A stretch of DNA of 64,000 nucleotides, taken from contig JBAJFE010000014.1 of the NCBI GenBank assembly GCA_037903355.1, positions 2,790,001 through 2,854,000 on the forward strand. The letters run 5' to 3'. Within the stretch, counting starts at the first letter, position 1. Each line of letters starts with the position of its first letter. Shown piece after piece: positions 22,899 through 35,334 of this stretch. The notes under the pieces were generated by a model. It ran no database searches. It was not told where the DNA came from and was given only the letters and a program-made list of their open reading frames with translations. The position numbers and the translations under genes are program-made. The stretch comes from Trichuris trichiura (Eukaryota; Nematoda; Enoplea; Trichinellida; Trichuridae).

Positions 22899-25800
22899 CT
22901 AATCTGCCCGTTTTGAACTGTAGTATCGATCTCGCATTGCCTGCACGACAGCGTGAGAAGGAGATTTCTTTATCACGCAGAACGATAAAATTCTGTTTAG
23001 GCTCTTTCCATCATTGCGCTGCAAAGCAGCGTTTGCGGCCTCTTCGAATTCACTGCAAAGCATACTGCATTAAGAAAACCGTAAAAAACCTAAAAAAATG
23101 ACTTTACCCGAGCTTTATTAATATCCAAAGTTTGTCATCTTGCGAAGCCCGTGGTAATAGTTTTCTTGCTTCAGCGAACCTCTCGTGATCCACATAAATT
23201 TCCACGAGAGCCTAGCACAATAGCAACATGCTACAGCGTCACATCTGTCGATTAGGACTTACACGAATATTAACAGGAAAGTTCCTACTCTTTGACCATG
23301 TTTCCAATTCTTGCCATTTGGAAAGCTGCGCCAGCACCTCTACCTTCCACCGAGCGAACCTAAACGCCCATTGGTGTAAGTGTGCTTCTAGCAATACTTA
23401 GATTTTGTCTCTTAAGAGGCCCACTGTCATGCTGTGGGTTTACCGACCATCCTGTTCTGTCCTTACTTAGGCCTAGTCGAAAACATAGACTTAAATCATG
23501 GCTTACGCGTACATAAGAGCAGAACAAGATGGCAGGCATGGTAACTAGAAAAGAATCCGTAGTTTCTTACACGGCAGAGAGGACAAGAGGGAAGATCATA
23601 AAAACTTATAACTAACCACCAAGGTGACTCTGGCAGATAAGCCAAAAGCATTCATTGCAGAGCTATCTATTTAAAACTCAAATCAAGACGCACGATGCAA
23701 AGAAAAATGCTCGAACGCAAAAAAATACAATTTCGCCAGCTAGCTAGTCCACATTCATTTCTACAGGAAGTGAGAGGGTTGTTGTTACAGCACAAATCAA
23801 AGATTTTGACCATAAAGTATTCAGAATAAATGCACCGACTGTAGCCGGACAGCGAACGGCTGAAAAAAATAAATTCGGCATGGTTAGCTAATCTCCTTAA
23901 CCGTACGCGACAGAAAAATTATAAACTTTCAATAAGCTGCATTTCTTTTCAAAATCTTTCCACATTATCGCTTATAAACACAAAAAGTATGGCTGAAACA
24001 AATGAACGCGGACTCACTGGGAGTCAGAAATTTTGAACTGCTTTTGCATCTCTTCTGCACGTGCTGCTTCGTTGGCCAACAATAATCGTTTAACGGTTTC
24101 CCTTAGCGAACAATCAACGAACATCTCGCCGTATTTTTCTTCCATTTCCGCTTGAAGATTTAGCAGTTTAAAGTAGTCTGCCATTTGACTTGTAAAAAAA
24201 TCGTCTTTTGCTACAGCAAAGCACTTTTGAGCCACTTTCGCAGATTCGATCTTGCCAGTCACATCGAATAACTAAGAATATTTAATAAAATGTAACAGCT
24301 GCACAATCTGAACTGAAGAAACTCGAACCGACTGTTCAATGCAACGTTTAAGATGATATTCCGCTTGGCCAAGAAAATCGTCAGTTTCTTCAAAGACGTA
24401 TTTCAGCTGCTGCGGATTGTCCTCTCGGATATACTGAAAAGAAATGCAAAGTACTACCTAGTTTAAACGCTGGCAAACATGAAGCTTAATAGGCCTACGA
24501 AATTGCACTTACGAGCTTGTACAGCGTGAACGGTATCTCGAAGTTGCGTATGAGCAGATCAAAGTCACAAAGTTTTTCCATTGAATGGATCAGTTTCAAT
24601 ATGACAAAACAAACTGAAAAAATTAATTAAAAAACGAAATTATAGCAACAGTCTATTGTAACCTACTAAGTTCAGGGTCTTTACTCTGAGCAGCCCTTGC
24701 TAAAGCCTTTTCTTTTCGACCAAGCGTCATTAGCATCAGGACCTGGGACGCCAAGTTACCTTCGTAATTTAACAGCTAAAGCAGAACTCATTTTAAATGC
24801 AAAATTCCGCATGAAAAAAAATGGAGAGCGAAGCAAAAGGCAGTCGCCAAAATTTCTAGCACTATACGGCAACAACCTACGCTGAAAAAATTGAAAGACA
24901 AAGCCGTTAGGACAGGAAGATACGAATACGCTGTTTCTTAAAACAAAAGATCTACTACGAACCTTTGTAGCCAGTTCAGTTCGCTTAAACTTAACGGCAA
25001 TCTCCGCAATTGCGGCCTTGGACAAGTTTGGGAATTCAGCAGACTTTGCACGGATTTGTGAAACAATCAAATCGTCACTGAGCGATTCATTTCTCACATT
25101 TTCCGTCGCCCAGTGCATCACAACGCGGTTAACTCCTTCTTCCTCGTTGACACTTCAAGACAGTGAAATGTTCGAAAAATATAATGTAAGGTCACGTTGT
25201 ATACCGAAGGCATCTGCAACATGCTACGGCAATCGAATATTCTCCACATTCCACAAGATATTCAATCAGGCCAACGAACGTGAGATCTTGGAACATGAAA
25301 AAGCAGACATCTTTACAGATAATACAAATGCAATATTCCTGTTTAGATTAATATCAACGGGAGTTAAAAGCATCGAAAGTCTGGGCATTATTGATAAACA
25401 GCATTCACCGCGACCATAAACAGACTGCTGGAAGACGGAATCAGTCTGTTCCGAATGCTTCCTTTCTTTCGTTATTACCGTTAGTACAAGGTAGGCTTTG
25501 AAAGCGACTTGGTTTTGAAGTCAAGCTGAACAGGCATCTTTATGAGCAATTGCTGTACAGTTGACAAAGTCAAAACGAGAAAGTTAGCTTTAGCACATAA
25601 GCAAAATAAACCAGGGCAAACCAATCCATATAGTTAAAGAAATAAATCTCCTCCGCATTATTAAGAATAAGTAAGCGAAGAGAAAAAACTTCAAATTATT
25701 AATGAAGAGGTTTTTCTGCAACGTATCCAAAACAAACCTTATCTAAATGTTCGAACAATCTCGTTTCTGGGGGCGAATATTGCATCGTATTATGCAGCAT

Positions 25801-28800
25801 ATACCGCCGAACGCTATCCGCGCTTATTTTGGTTAAGGAGATTTACTGAAAATACATACAATGTCCCTACCTGTTTTGGCATGCTTACGAAAGCTTAATT
25901 CTTAAATACTGCACAGTTTGAGATAAGTGTGCAACAATAACAGCAGTAATGGAAGCAATCTGTAATAAAATTTCGCGTTAAAGATCACGCAATTATGGAC
26001 CTATATTATTCTGAAGGCATGAAGAACTATAACTTCGTAAGGAGTCGATAGAGCTCAGCGGTGAAAAATTCCTAATGTGTTCACTCAACAGCTGATAAGG
26101 AAGGTGTGCAGTTTAGTTATAGGCATCCACAACAACGGGGAAGAACCGTGCAAAAATATTAAGCCTCGCTAAACGATACTCAGCGTTCAGCAAGATCTAA
26201 TGTTATGCAATCAGGCTGCAACACGGTTGCTGCAGTTCAAAATTGGTAAATGAAGTAAAGAAATTTGACTACACTATGTGCCTCAACGCTTTAACGCAAT
26301 GAAAAAGGCTGCGACGTTTTCTTTCCTCTTGTAACTGCGACGAAAACAATGGTAAAGCCCGAAAAAAACGATAGAGGATTAAGTAAAGCCTCATTACTTT
26401 AGCTTAATAGACCCGTTACTTATTTGAATCCAGCTGAACTGACAGCAATCATTAACAGTTAAAGAGGAACTATAAAAAAGATCACTAAAGCTTTAAAAAG
26501 GCGCAATAAATCTTAAGAAATATAAGCTTCTGCATTAATAGAATCAGTAAGAACATATTGGAGTAAAAAGTTAACATATGGAAAACTTACTGACAATAGG
26601 TTAACGGGATGGCGCAACGCGCCTGACGCAAGTTATTCAACGTGCGTAATATTCTGCAAGTACTTGTGTATCGAGCAACTTCAGCATCCGGCGCGAACAC
26701 TTTCCCAAAACTGGCAGCCTTAAAAGGTTAACAGGAAATTGCTCGCATTTGTTGCACAACACGATTTTAAGAATGATGCTCACGAGAGCTTAGAGCATTA
26801 ACAACTTCCTTAAAGCTACGTTCCTTGGCATTCAAGTGGCGGGTAATTACCTTAAGCAGTTTCTTTTGTGTTGGCGGGTCGAAAGAATTCTCCGCTGCTT
26901 CGATGCATTTTAGAACTGCCTCATGCATCTGGTTCTGAATCATGCGCACATATTCGTAAGCATTGTAGTTTTTCTTCTGAAGCTCAGTACACGTTAGAAG
27001 AGCTTTGATATTAAGAGCCCTAACGGTGTATTCCATGTACGCAATAAACAGAAAGGCAGCCGGTGAGAGCGAACCAACACTAAAAATTTGGCTGAGAGAC
27101 GCTACAAAAGAATTATGGTGCAACTAAATTCTGCAGTTAACAAACGCATACGGTGAACCAGACAAAAAAATTCATGAGCCCTGGAGGAGAAGACGCGAAT
27201 GCCGTCAATCTCCTGGCATACTGCGTGGGAAGAATCGAAGGAAAAACTAAATCACTGCTTTGTTAAAACGTATCAAACTAACGCCCAGTATACCTGAGAG
27301 ATTCATTGTCCATTCCTGTGAAGGTGCAGTGGGAAGAATCACTTATAAATATAGCCTCGTTTCCGCACCTTAAATATAAATGAGAGTTAACAAGACCATT
27401 CGCGCAAGCTAAAAAAGAAACATAGAAACGTGTGGCTTCATAATGCCTCCTCAACCCTATGCAAGAATGATGAAATATGCATACCCACCAGAAACCATCT
27501 AAATACCAAATCTTACTATGCCAAGTTATAAGACGCACTACAGAACCTGATACTGAGGAACAAACCATGACCACGCGTATCTTCATACCCGCTTTGCCTA
27601 TACTCCCTGCAGATTCAACAGCTTCAAGATAAATACACACCAAGAAATGTACTGCTACGCAGCCGTTAACAGACCTGGTGCCGTTAGCTGATGACCAAAG
27701 AGCTCTTCGGTTAATTACCTAAGACAGGTTGAAGCCGAAACCGAAAGTACAGTAAAACCCCTGAAGTTGACCACTCCTATATGGTGACCACCTCCCTAAG
27801 TTGACCGAATTTTGGCCAGTTGATTTGTCCGCACGTTAGCTGAGCCACTTATACCCACTTCGTACACGTTGACCACCACCTACGTTGACTAGTTTTCCCC
27901 AGTCCGTTGGGTGGTCAACTTACGGGGGTTTTACTGTATGTCTTTTGCCCTTAAAAATAATGGTCCACCCACAGTCGTACAAATAAAAACTTACATTCAC
28001 TAAGAAATGCTACTGCCCCGTATTAAAGTGTTGTAGATTTAAAAATACGATTGACCTAAGCGCTAATATTAAACAGCTATCTTGGCACCTCTTTGAAGGG
28101 TTCATCTTATTTTTTTTCTTGTTGTGAAAATAAGCTAAGTTTACACAAATCCGCGCATCCATCGTCTTACGCTTTCAATTTCCAACAACAACAAAATGGC
28201 ATCGCATCATATCGACAAATAAGAGGCCAATCACAAATCTTCTTGAAGAGTCACAACAAGCGTATTCATGTTATAGGTTGCGCAAGTGATCGCTGCAGCT
28301 GTCTGCGTACTGTTCCATGTATTGCTGTACTTTCTGATACAGCGCGAAAGTGCAAATCAAAAACACTGCCTACTCACCATAGAAAATAGCGTACATTCAG
28401 TCCAACTGCGGAACAGAATTCACAATAAATGTCCTAAACAACAGAAGAACTCCAATTGATTATTGACAATGCACTTGGCACCAGAACATAACATGCGCAC
28501 AATTACCACACGGAAAAAGCAAAAACATGCACAGAAATAGCGCATGCCTAAGAAATGCTTTTTCTAAAGAAGCGCAAATAAAATGACACTTAGTTCTAGT
28601 AAAACATAAAAGATGTGCTTCTCTAAAATACCAAGTTAAACAAAAGATGTGAATCATTTGAAAAGGACAGTTTCAACCGGAGAGCCGAGAAAAGATTTCC
28701 AAGTGTCAAAAGTGCTATCGCATAGTACGTATTTGCAATGAAAGATGAGGCGCTAGTATAGACTCTGCTTTTTATGATTGCGAACGGTCTTGCAATTATA

Positions 28801-31800
28801 AGCATTTTATTACCAGAGGTTTCAAGGCACTACCTATTTCAGCGTCAATCATTTTGGCGTCTGAACTTACGTATACATAATATCCCACGTTTAAAAAGTT
28901 TAGAGCTTCCTTGTAACCTTGCGTTTGTTCTTATTCCAGACCTTAGCAATGATGAGTTGTCTTCATGGTACATGTAGATCGCTGCATACTACCGCCCTTT
29001 AAAATTGCCTGTTTTCTTGAGGCATAAAATAAAGACCCAGCTTTCCTTGCTTTCCTATTGCCAGTGTTCCATTTGGCAGCCGGCTATCTGATTCAAAGCT
29101 GATCTGCACCCTTCCTGTAATGACAACTATTCCGTAGCGTACTTTTCACTATGATCCAACATTATGCAAAAACTTTATGACGGAATAATTCCCGTTTAAT
29201 GCGTGTTGACTCCGGAGCTTCATAATTCACAACCGCTGAAGACGGGTCTCGGTTGACCCGAAAGCTCCGGAGTCAACACGCATTAAACGGGAATTATTCC
29301 GTAATAAAGTTTTTGCATTATGAAAACATACGGTCCCGTACGAAGAAACCACATTTTCATGATCCTACACTCAGGATATCTGCCTCTTGCGAAGGAGTTC
29401 CTTAGTCCTTGTCGATGCTTTCTTATTTATAATACAATTCCACCAGCTTCAAGCAGCAGCACGAACGTGGACAATCCGAAGCCAGAAGCTATGTGGTCTG
29501 CCATCAAAGTTATGGGCATGAAGCGGGATCGACTTAGAAATAGGTAATGCCCTATTTTTAAAGTGATAGTTTATTTATTCTTTAGTCGTGCCTTTATTTG
29601 TTACCTACAGACACAGAGGATCACAAACTAAACTAAAGTACTTTTAGAGAAACAAAATGTGGTCCTTCAGAAAGCAAACATGAAAGTGCCAAAAAGCGTT
29701 AGACATTGCATACAAGTCACCCAAACGTAATCGTGCAAACAGACAGCAAACCACAATTTCAAAAAGCGTGCTGATGAGAACCGATTTTGTGAAAACCAAC
29801 TGGATCTCAGTTCCACAAAATGGCAATGCATCTCTCCAACGTACCGTGAAATTTGAAGAACACACTTGAACCAGTCCTTCATCAGACAAAAGGGCCACTT
29901 TCAATTTATCAGGTGAAATTGATAGAGCTGTGTACGATTTCACTACTGTCGGGAATGGTAGCACCTGAAAAGAACTCGCTAAATGTACAGTATTGGCAAA
30001 ACACCATCATCTGTAGTCAAAAGAGTCAGCAGCATCTGATCCATCCGAATAAACAAACAAGTATTTTAAATAGCAAACATTTAAAGTACAAAATCAAAAT
30101 TCCTTCGTAGATGATATGGTTTTAAACGTTTTCACACAAGCTTCAGCAGAGAAACGTGAAAATGCGCCGAACAAATTTTTTCAGCGTGGCGTTATGGAGC
30201 ATTTTGCAATAATTGGATTGTCTGTCACAAGAATCGCAACTCCCGGTTTAGTTTATGTAATATAGTTCGAGAGTCGTTTTCACCATCGAAAGGTTGCTCA
30301 TTTTACGTAACCCCTCAATGTCAATCAGGTGTTGACTGCTGCAACTAATAAGACTTGCTCTTTTTGAAATTTTTTTACGGCTTCAACCGGTTTTGTTTTC
30401 ACATAACGCTTATTACAGACATAAACGTTATGTGAAAACAAAACGGGTTGAAACCGTAAAAAAATTTCAAAAAGAAAGTTTAAAAACCAGTTACGAAAAG
30501 GAAAAAAGATAAAAGACTTGCTCTTGTACAAACTTCTGCTTCACTTTTAACGTTCACCCAAACTTGGGCCATTTCATCTAAATCGATTCTGCTAGTATTG
30601 GACGGTTCCGAAAGCAGCAAGAATTAGACTCGTAAGTTTGATATGCTCCTTGCTCACATTGATTAAAAGTATTATGACAGTAATATGACAAGGTGATCGC
30701 ACCCGTTTCTGCAAGAATGAGTCAAAATCAATTCATTACATGGAAACCAATTTTCAACCGCTCGCACACAGGACCGTGTAACACCACAAAACTTGATACG
30801 CTAAACTTAACAAAACCTAATTCACAAGATCTGCAGCATTATTTTGCTTGTGAACACATGGAATCTTACATCTCTACATGCTGATTGCGGAATGATCTAC
30901 ATTTTAAAAGCTACAATAATACTTCTTGTGCATCCGCACATTGGGACTTTCGTTTTTTAAAAATGAAATAGCTTGCAGTAAACCGCTTCACCAAAAAGAC
31001 GAATTTACGCAGGTAGCAGTGGACATACTCCCAATGATACTAATTCGCGTAATAGGGTGAAGCATCAAGTTCAGCTTATACTTTGCGAATTGATTCCCTA
31101 TTTTCTTATACTATATAGAATATTACGCTGATATAACGTGGGTATCCAGAACTTTACATATCTTCATGAATTAGATACAGTACCATTTTGAACAACGCAG
31201 GAGCTAGAACAACCACTCTTCTTATTATGCCAATGAACCGCACACTTTCACTGCAACTGCATAAAAATTAAAACGACGGAAAAATAAGGAATAACAACTA
31301 TTCAGTAAAGCGTAAACATATCGGTTGTTATTGCTTTAAGTATTGGTTTGTTTCATAAGTTCGTTCCGCTTTTTTCGACTACTTTAACTTAATTTTTCCA
31401 TCGAATATACTAACTGTTTAGTCAACAATGTATTCCCGTTCACTATTCACGACTTCTTCCCAACGACTAGCCAGCTGTTCTATACCGCGTCGGTAGAAGT
31501 GTGGGGGTTTGGAGGAGAAGTTGGAGAACCATTTTTGGAGGTCTTCGTCATTATTGAAGGAAACACCGCGCAAATTGACAGCGAGCGAACGGAAATGGCG
31601 ATAGTCAGACAGAGCGAGGTCAGGAGAATAACCCAGATGAGGAAGCACCTCCCATCCGAGTTCTTAGATGGCTGTTTTTGTGATTATTGCTGTGTGCGGC
31701 CAGGCATTGTCGTGCTGCAGCATGATGTCATGTTGCTTCTTTTGCCTTTTCTGCTGAACTGCGCTCGCCAAACGCCGTAAAAATGTTCCACATAAATTGT

Positions 31801-34800
31801 GGCGGTGATAGTCTGGTTCTTTGGAAGAAATTCGAAATGTATAACACTCTCACAATCCCACCAGACGGACAGCATAGTCTTTCGTTCGTGCAATTTGGGC
31901 TTCGCTCACGGGGTTGGATCCTTACCAGTACTCAGCCACTCCTTCCTTTGTTTCACAGTGACGTACAGACACCACTTCTCGTCACTTGTGATAATCTGGC
32001 TAAAGAATGGGCGACGTTGGGCCACGGCTTGACGGTATCGAGCGAGAAGAGAACCTGCGGCAGAAACGCGCCGAACTTTGTCATCTCGACTCAGCTGATG
32101 TGACATCCATAATCCCATTTTCTGTACCTTTCCCATAGATAGCAAATGTCGGCTCACAGCCACATGACTGCAGCCAATCTTCTCAGCCAGTTCGCGTGTC
32201 GATTGTCGTGGATCTTCGTGCACTAGGGCGTTCAGTCTCTCTTCATCAAAATCGCTTGGCCTCCCTGACCTCACACTGTCACTCAGATCGAAATTTCCCA
32301 CCCTAAAGAGGGAGAACCACTTTCTAGCTGCTCGATCGCTGATATCCTCTTCTCCGTAGACCGCCTGGATCTTTTCAGACGCTACGACAGCACTTATTCC
32401 TCCGTTATACAGGAAAAGCAGCACGTGTCGGAGATGCTCCTCTTTGTCGACCTGACACTCCATCTTTCCAGTTAAGCTGAAACTTCTCAAAAGCGCGATG
32501 TTAAAATTTAACTGTACTAACTTGCAGATAACATCGAGAGGTATTGAATGATATATACTACTTGGTATGAGAGCAACTGCGTACAAAAAGAATTTACTTT
32601 TACAGAAAACGGAACGAACTTATGAAACAACTCAATATATTCGCTTCGGTTTTAACAATTGCCAACAAGGAAAAATTAAGCCTGACAGAAACAGACCAAA
32701 AACCTTATTTGGCGCTCAGCAGAATATGCCTTAAGCCAAAAGTACAAAGAGCCCCTTTACCTCAAGCACGATGGGATGGATAACAAGGATTATGGGTTCG
32801 CGGTCAGTGAGGCGCAACTACCATTAGCAGGCGCTGGAATGCGCTTCCACTTTAACCCGCCTGAGCCACTCGACTCAACTAAGGCCAGCAGTACCCATCA
32901 ATCAAAATCGACCCACCACTCACAAGACCAAATCAGCACCACCATCCAGATTTACAAACCCTCTTCCTTTTCTATAGTTATCTATTATTTATCATCCAGC
33001 ACATTGACGACGGAATGTAAGCAGTTTCGAATGCTCCGTATCTATCTTTACACAACAAAAGATACCGTTTCGACAACGGTGATAATAAATAGGAGTACTG
33101 CAAAAGGATATCTTTAAGAAAGCATAGAGGGCAACATAAAAAATATTTCAAACTAACTTACCACGTGTTCTGAAGGAAGCTTTTGAGAAAGGGTGTACAC
33201 CTCGTTCCCAAAAGCGCAAAAAACTTTAGTCTGTTCGTCTTTGCTTAGGACGGCCCAACAATTCGGCGAAGCTGCTTTTCCTAAGATTTAAAATCATTAA
33301 TACTGAAAGACAACTGCCACACAGCTTTCCCTGCGCTTTAGATTTACACATGATTAATACTGTTGCAACAGAGCACTTGCCCTCCTAAACCATTATTATT
33401 ATTATTACTGTTGTAATTAACGCGTTAGAGCACTTTATTTAAAACAAAGTTCACATATTGCATATGAAAACTTAGGATAGAAATTCATAAAAATTTCTTC
33501 AACGCTGCAAATATATGGCTCCTCTTTTTCTTTATCTCCGCAGCTCGTTAGTACCCTAACAATGAAACATTAATGCAGTCTGATAATGATTGTGGGCCTG
33601 ACGCAAGAGCTAATGCTGTAAGCGCTTATAAGAACATTTAATTACCCATCACGTCTCTGGTTCTCCATAACTTAACTTCTTCGCAATCATCTGTTAAATA
33701 AAAACGACCAGTTTTGCACAGCACCGCCAATCCTGTTTTGCCCTTTTGGCAACGGAAGACTTGACACGATTCAATGCCCATTTCAAGAGCTTCCTAAAAC
33801 GGTATTATGCTAGAGGGCACTTGAACAATAGACAACAAACACAAATGCTTACCATACCCATGTCAAAACTACACTCAGGCTTTCTCTTACCCTGCGACGA
33901 ATAGACCAAAACTCTGCCCGTTGTCGAAACGCAAAGAAGCCTGGTAACAGAAGCCCAAGCGAAATACAGAAGTCTGAAGCTAGCCAACTGAAACACTAAT
34001 GACATTTTTAAAGAAATCCTCCTGAAATACTACCTCTATTTTAGCAATAAAATTCCCGTCTTGGCGGTACAGCCGAATAACAGCGTTGTCCTTTGCTTCA
34101 GCACCGAAATAGTGGGTATTGCTGATTGCTTAAACGATATGAACGAACAGTATATAATTATTGCAAAGATAAATACAGCTCAAAGCTGAACATTACGCAT
34201 ACGAACGGAGAGAAAAGTTGAAGAGTAAATTATTTCCACTTTCGAAATAGCAATGCACGAGAATTCGATGCACAAAACAGCCTATTTGTCAAGTCTACAA
34301 GTTATGAATAAGCAAAAGTTGGACGATCGGCAGTTTTAATTCAGATATTATTAAGATAAACTCAATGCTGTTGAAAACAGCGTTTGTGTTAACCGGGAAA
34401 TAAACTTTTACTGTTTGCCAGGGCATCAGCCCGTTTAATCGTGGAAGAAAGAATTAAAAGGTAATGAAGCAATCAGGAAAACGTCTTCCTGTTTTAAGCT
34501 TGACGTTTACCCGGAAACTTTGTCACCTTTTTCCTTTGTGCTTGCTTCTTCAACAAATGAATCGGCTGTCGTCTTATTGAACAATGATTAGCTTAATACA
34601 TAGGAAATACAATGTCCATTTCGTTCTCGGCGAGAGATCACCGAGGCAACAGAATTACCGCACCTTTATGGAACTCTAAGTTTTAAAAAAGTCAATAAAT
34701 ACGTGCCAACATCCGCTGGAGAGAAAAGAACACAATGAAAAGCCTTTCGACCTGGCTTAAAGGAAGGCCTATCTTGTTACTCTCTCCAACAAAACCATAT

Positions 34801-35334
34801 CATTCCATTAACTCAGTTACAGACAATCATAAAGACCTACAACGGCGTTTAAGTTTATTATATCAAGAGCAATAGCATCCACCAGGTTGACGAACCAGCT
34901 TTGAATAGTTTGCCGTTTTCCAAATTAGAAAACGTTGATCAGTTACCGTCGATCTCGCTTGAATACCCGAACCGTAAATGTGCCAGCAAAATGAGCAATT
35001 CCACTGGCGAAAAACGTTTCACATTTGTTAGGACAAGGTAACTTCTTCAACCTAACAAATCTGACCGTCAAAAGATTTATTTTAGTTTACTGATAATTAT
35101 TCATGAAAGTATGAGTCAAACGCACAACGATAATACCAAAAAAGCTATTTACCGATGGTTCCGGCATTCGGGGCGGCAACCAGCGTTGATGCATCTAAAG
35201 TGTCAACTTCCCAGTTCAAGATGTAGACTTCGTACTTCCTAAATACTACATCTTGCAAGAGTGAAATTATTAATTCACAAAATTTACTGGACACTGACTG
35301 AACCCAGAGGCAACCAGTCGATTGGCTCGTCCAT
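22899..35334 (-). CDS. vps-16: VPS16, HOPS/CORVET tethering subunit (multi-exon, long introns)
   Basis: Core subunit of the endolysosomal HOPS and CORVET complexes. Exons fixed at the 5' end: 35334-35288 (MDEPIDWLPLG), 35238-35153, 34128-34034, 33987-33853, 33793-33646, 33280-33162, and one starting at 29964; splice phases agree. These form the N-terminal beta-propeller (LLCVSTTGRVLVYSS, SPNCWAVLSKDEQ). The C-terminal Vps16 region follows in pieces: about 27100-26770 (EAVLKCIEAAENS), 26730-26596 (RTLNNLRQARCAIPLTYCQ), 25290-25200, 25135-24965 (VVMHWATENV, KFKRTELATK), 24750-24660, 24590-24500, 24430-24300, 24262-24018, 23365-23275 (WQELETWSKSRNFP), 23215-23120, and 23075-22899 ending SSKRAD. 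The order matches human VPS16 throughout. One or two exons at the end of the propeller (29.7-27.2 kb) were not placed; a piece near 27.45-27.5 kb (DGFWWVCIFHHS) is a candidate. Boundaries after 29964 are approximate. Confidence 0.9.
23410..23550. repeat. Dispersed imperfect palindrome, copy 2
   Basis: Diverged relative of the 12300-12440 repeat. The shared blocks are GTTTACCGACCATCCTGTT and a central TTAGGC-like tract flanked by inverted halves. It sits in a VPS16 intron, between the exons at about 23.3 and 24.0 kb. Confidence 0.4.
27750..27936 (+). mobile_element. pogo-type MITE in VPS16 intron
   Basis: A 187-bp element, TA-flanked, with inverted ends CAGTAAAACCCC and GGGGTTTTACTG. The interior contains repeated AGTTGACC/GGTCAACTT words and CGAATTTTGGCCAGTTGATT. 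The ends match the CAGTARAACC start common to pogo/Tigger elements. There is no coding capacity. Relatives lie at 59151 and 63066. Confidence 0.75.
29161..29350 (+). mobile_element. Foldback element with hammerhead-like core
   Basis: Arms of about 55 nt (TGCAAAAACTTTAT... to CTCCGGAGC, inverted at 29264-29321) surround the core, followed by the family end GGTCCCGTACGAAGAAAC. Probable imperfect target duplications: TTTTCACTATGATCC (29142-29156) and TTTTCATGATCC (29354-29365), differing by a 3-nt gap. It lies in a VPS16 intron. Confidence 0.65.
29236..29270 (+). ncRNA. Hammerhead-ribozyme-like core
   Basis: CTGAAGA, C, GGGTC, loop TCGGTT, GACCC, GAAA, GCTCCGG. Position 7 of the core is A rather than T, which the hammerhead consensus allows. 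Upstream CTCCGGAGC pairs with GCTCCGGAG as helix III and is followed by UU, a possible cleavage site. Helix I is weak. Confidence 0.5.
30363..30512 (+). mobile_element. Foldback element, same family, no ribozyme core
   Basis: Direct repeats AAGACTTGCTCTT (30350-30362 and 30513-30525) flank 150 bp. The arms are inverted copies (TTTTTGAAATTTTTTTACGG and its complement at about 30458-30477). The right end, CCAGTTACGAAAAGG, resembles the family 3' end. It lies in a VPS16 intron. Confidence 0.7.
31343..32635 (-). mobile_element. Mariner (DD34D) transposon, 1293 bp
   Basis: Bounded by TA (31341-31342 and 32636-32637). The terminal inverted repeats share TTTCATAAGTTCGTTCCG, making the ends nearly identical for about 26 nt. 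The minus-strand transposase starts near MECQVDKEEHLRHV with the helix-turn-helix region (RAARKWFSLFRVG, SGRPSDFDEERL, RELAEKIGCSHVAVSRHL). The catalytic motifs TSDEKW, LQHDNA and SPDLALSDY are all present, so the DD34D triad can be read. Frameshifts or stops after about 31906 and around 31680 break the frame, so it is probably inactive. Length is typical of mariner. It sits in the 3.2-kb VPS16 intron between 33162 and 29964. Confidence 0.88.
31418..32463 (-). pseudogene. Mariner transposase, frameshifted
   Basis: The longest intact piece runs from MECQVDKEEH (about 32463) through the DNA-binding region and first catalytic Asp (TSDEKW) to about 31906. The rest is split between other frames: ESVIHFEFLPKNQTITAT, then LQHDNA, then SPDLALSDYRHFRSLAVN to the end SEREYIVD at 31418. 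The motifs are SETMAR-like. The breaks show that the protein is not made whole from this copy. Confidence 0.85.

Noticed and set aside
29320..29547. Plus-strand ORF MKTYGPVRRN... as a gene
   Set aside because: It starts inside the foldback element end and has no recognisable domain; the minus strand here may instead hold a missing VPS16 exon, also unproven.
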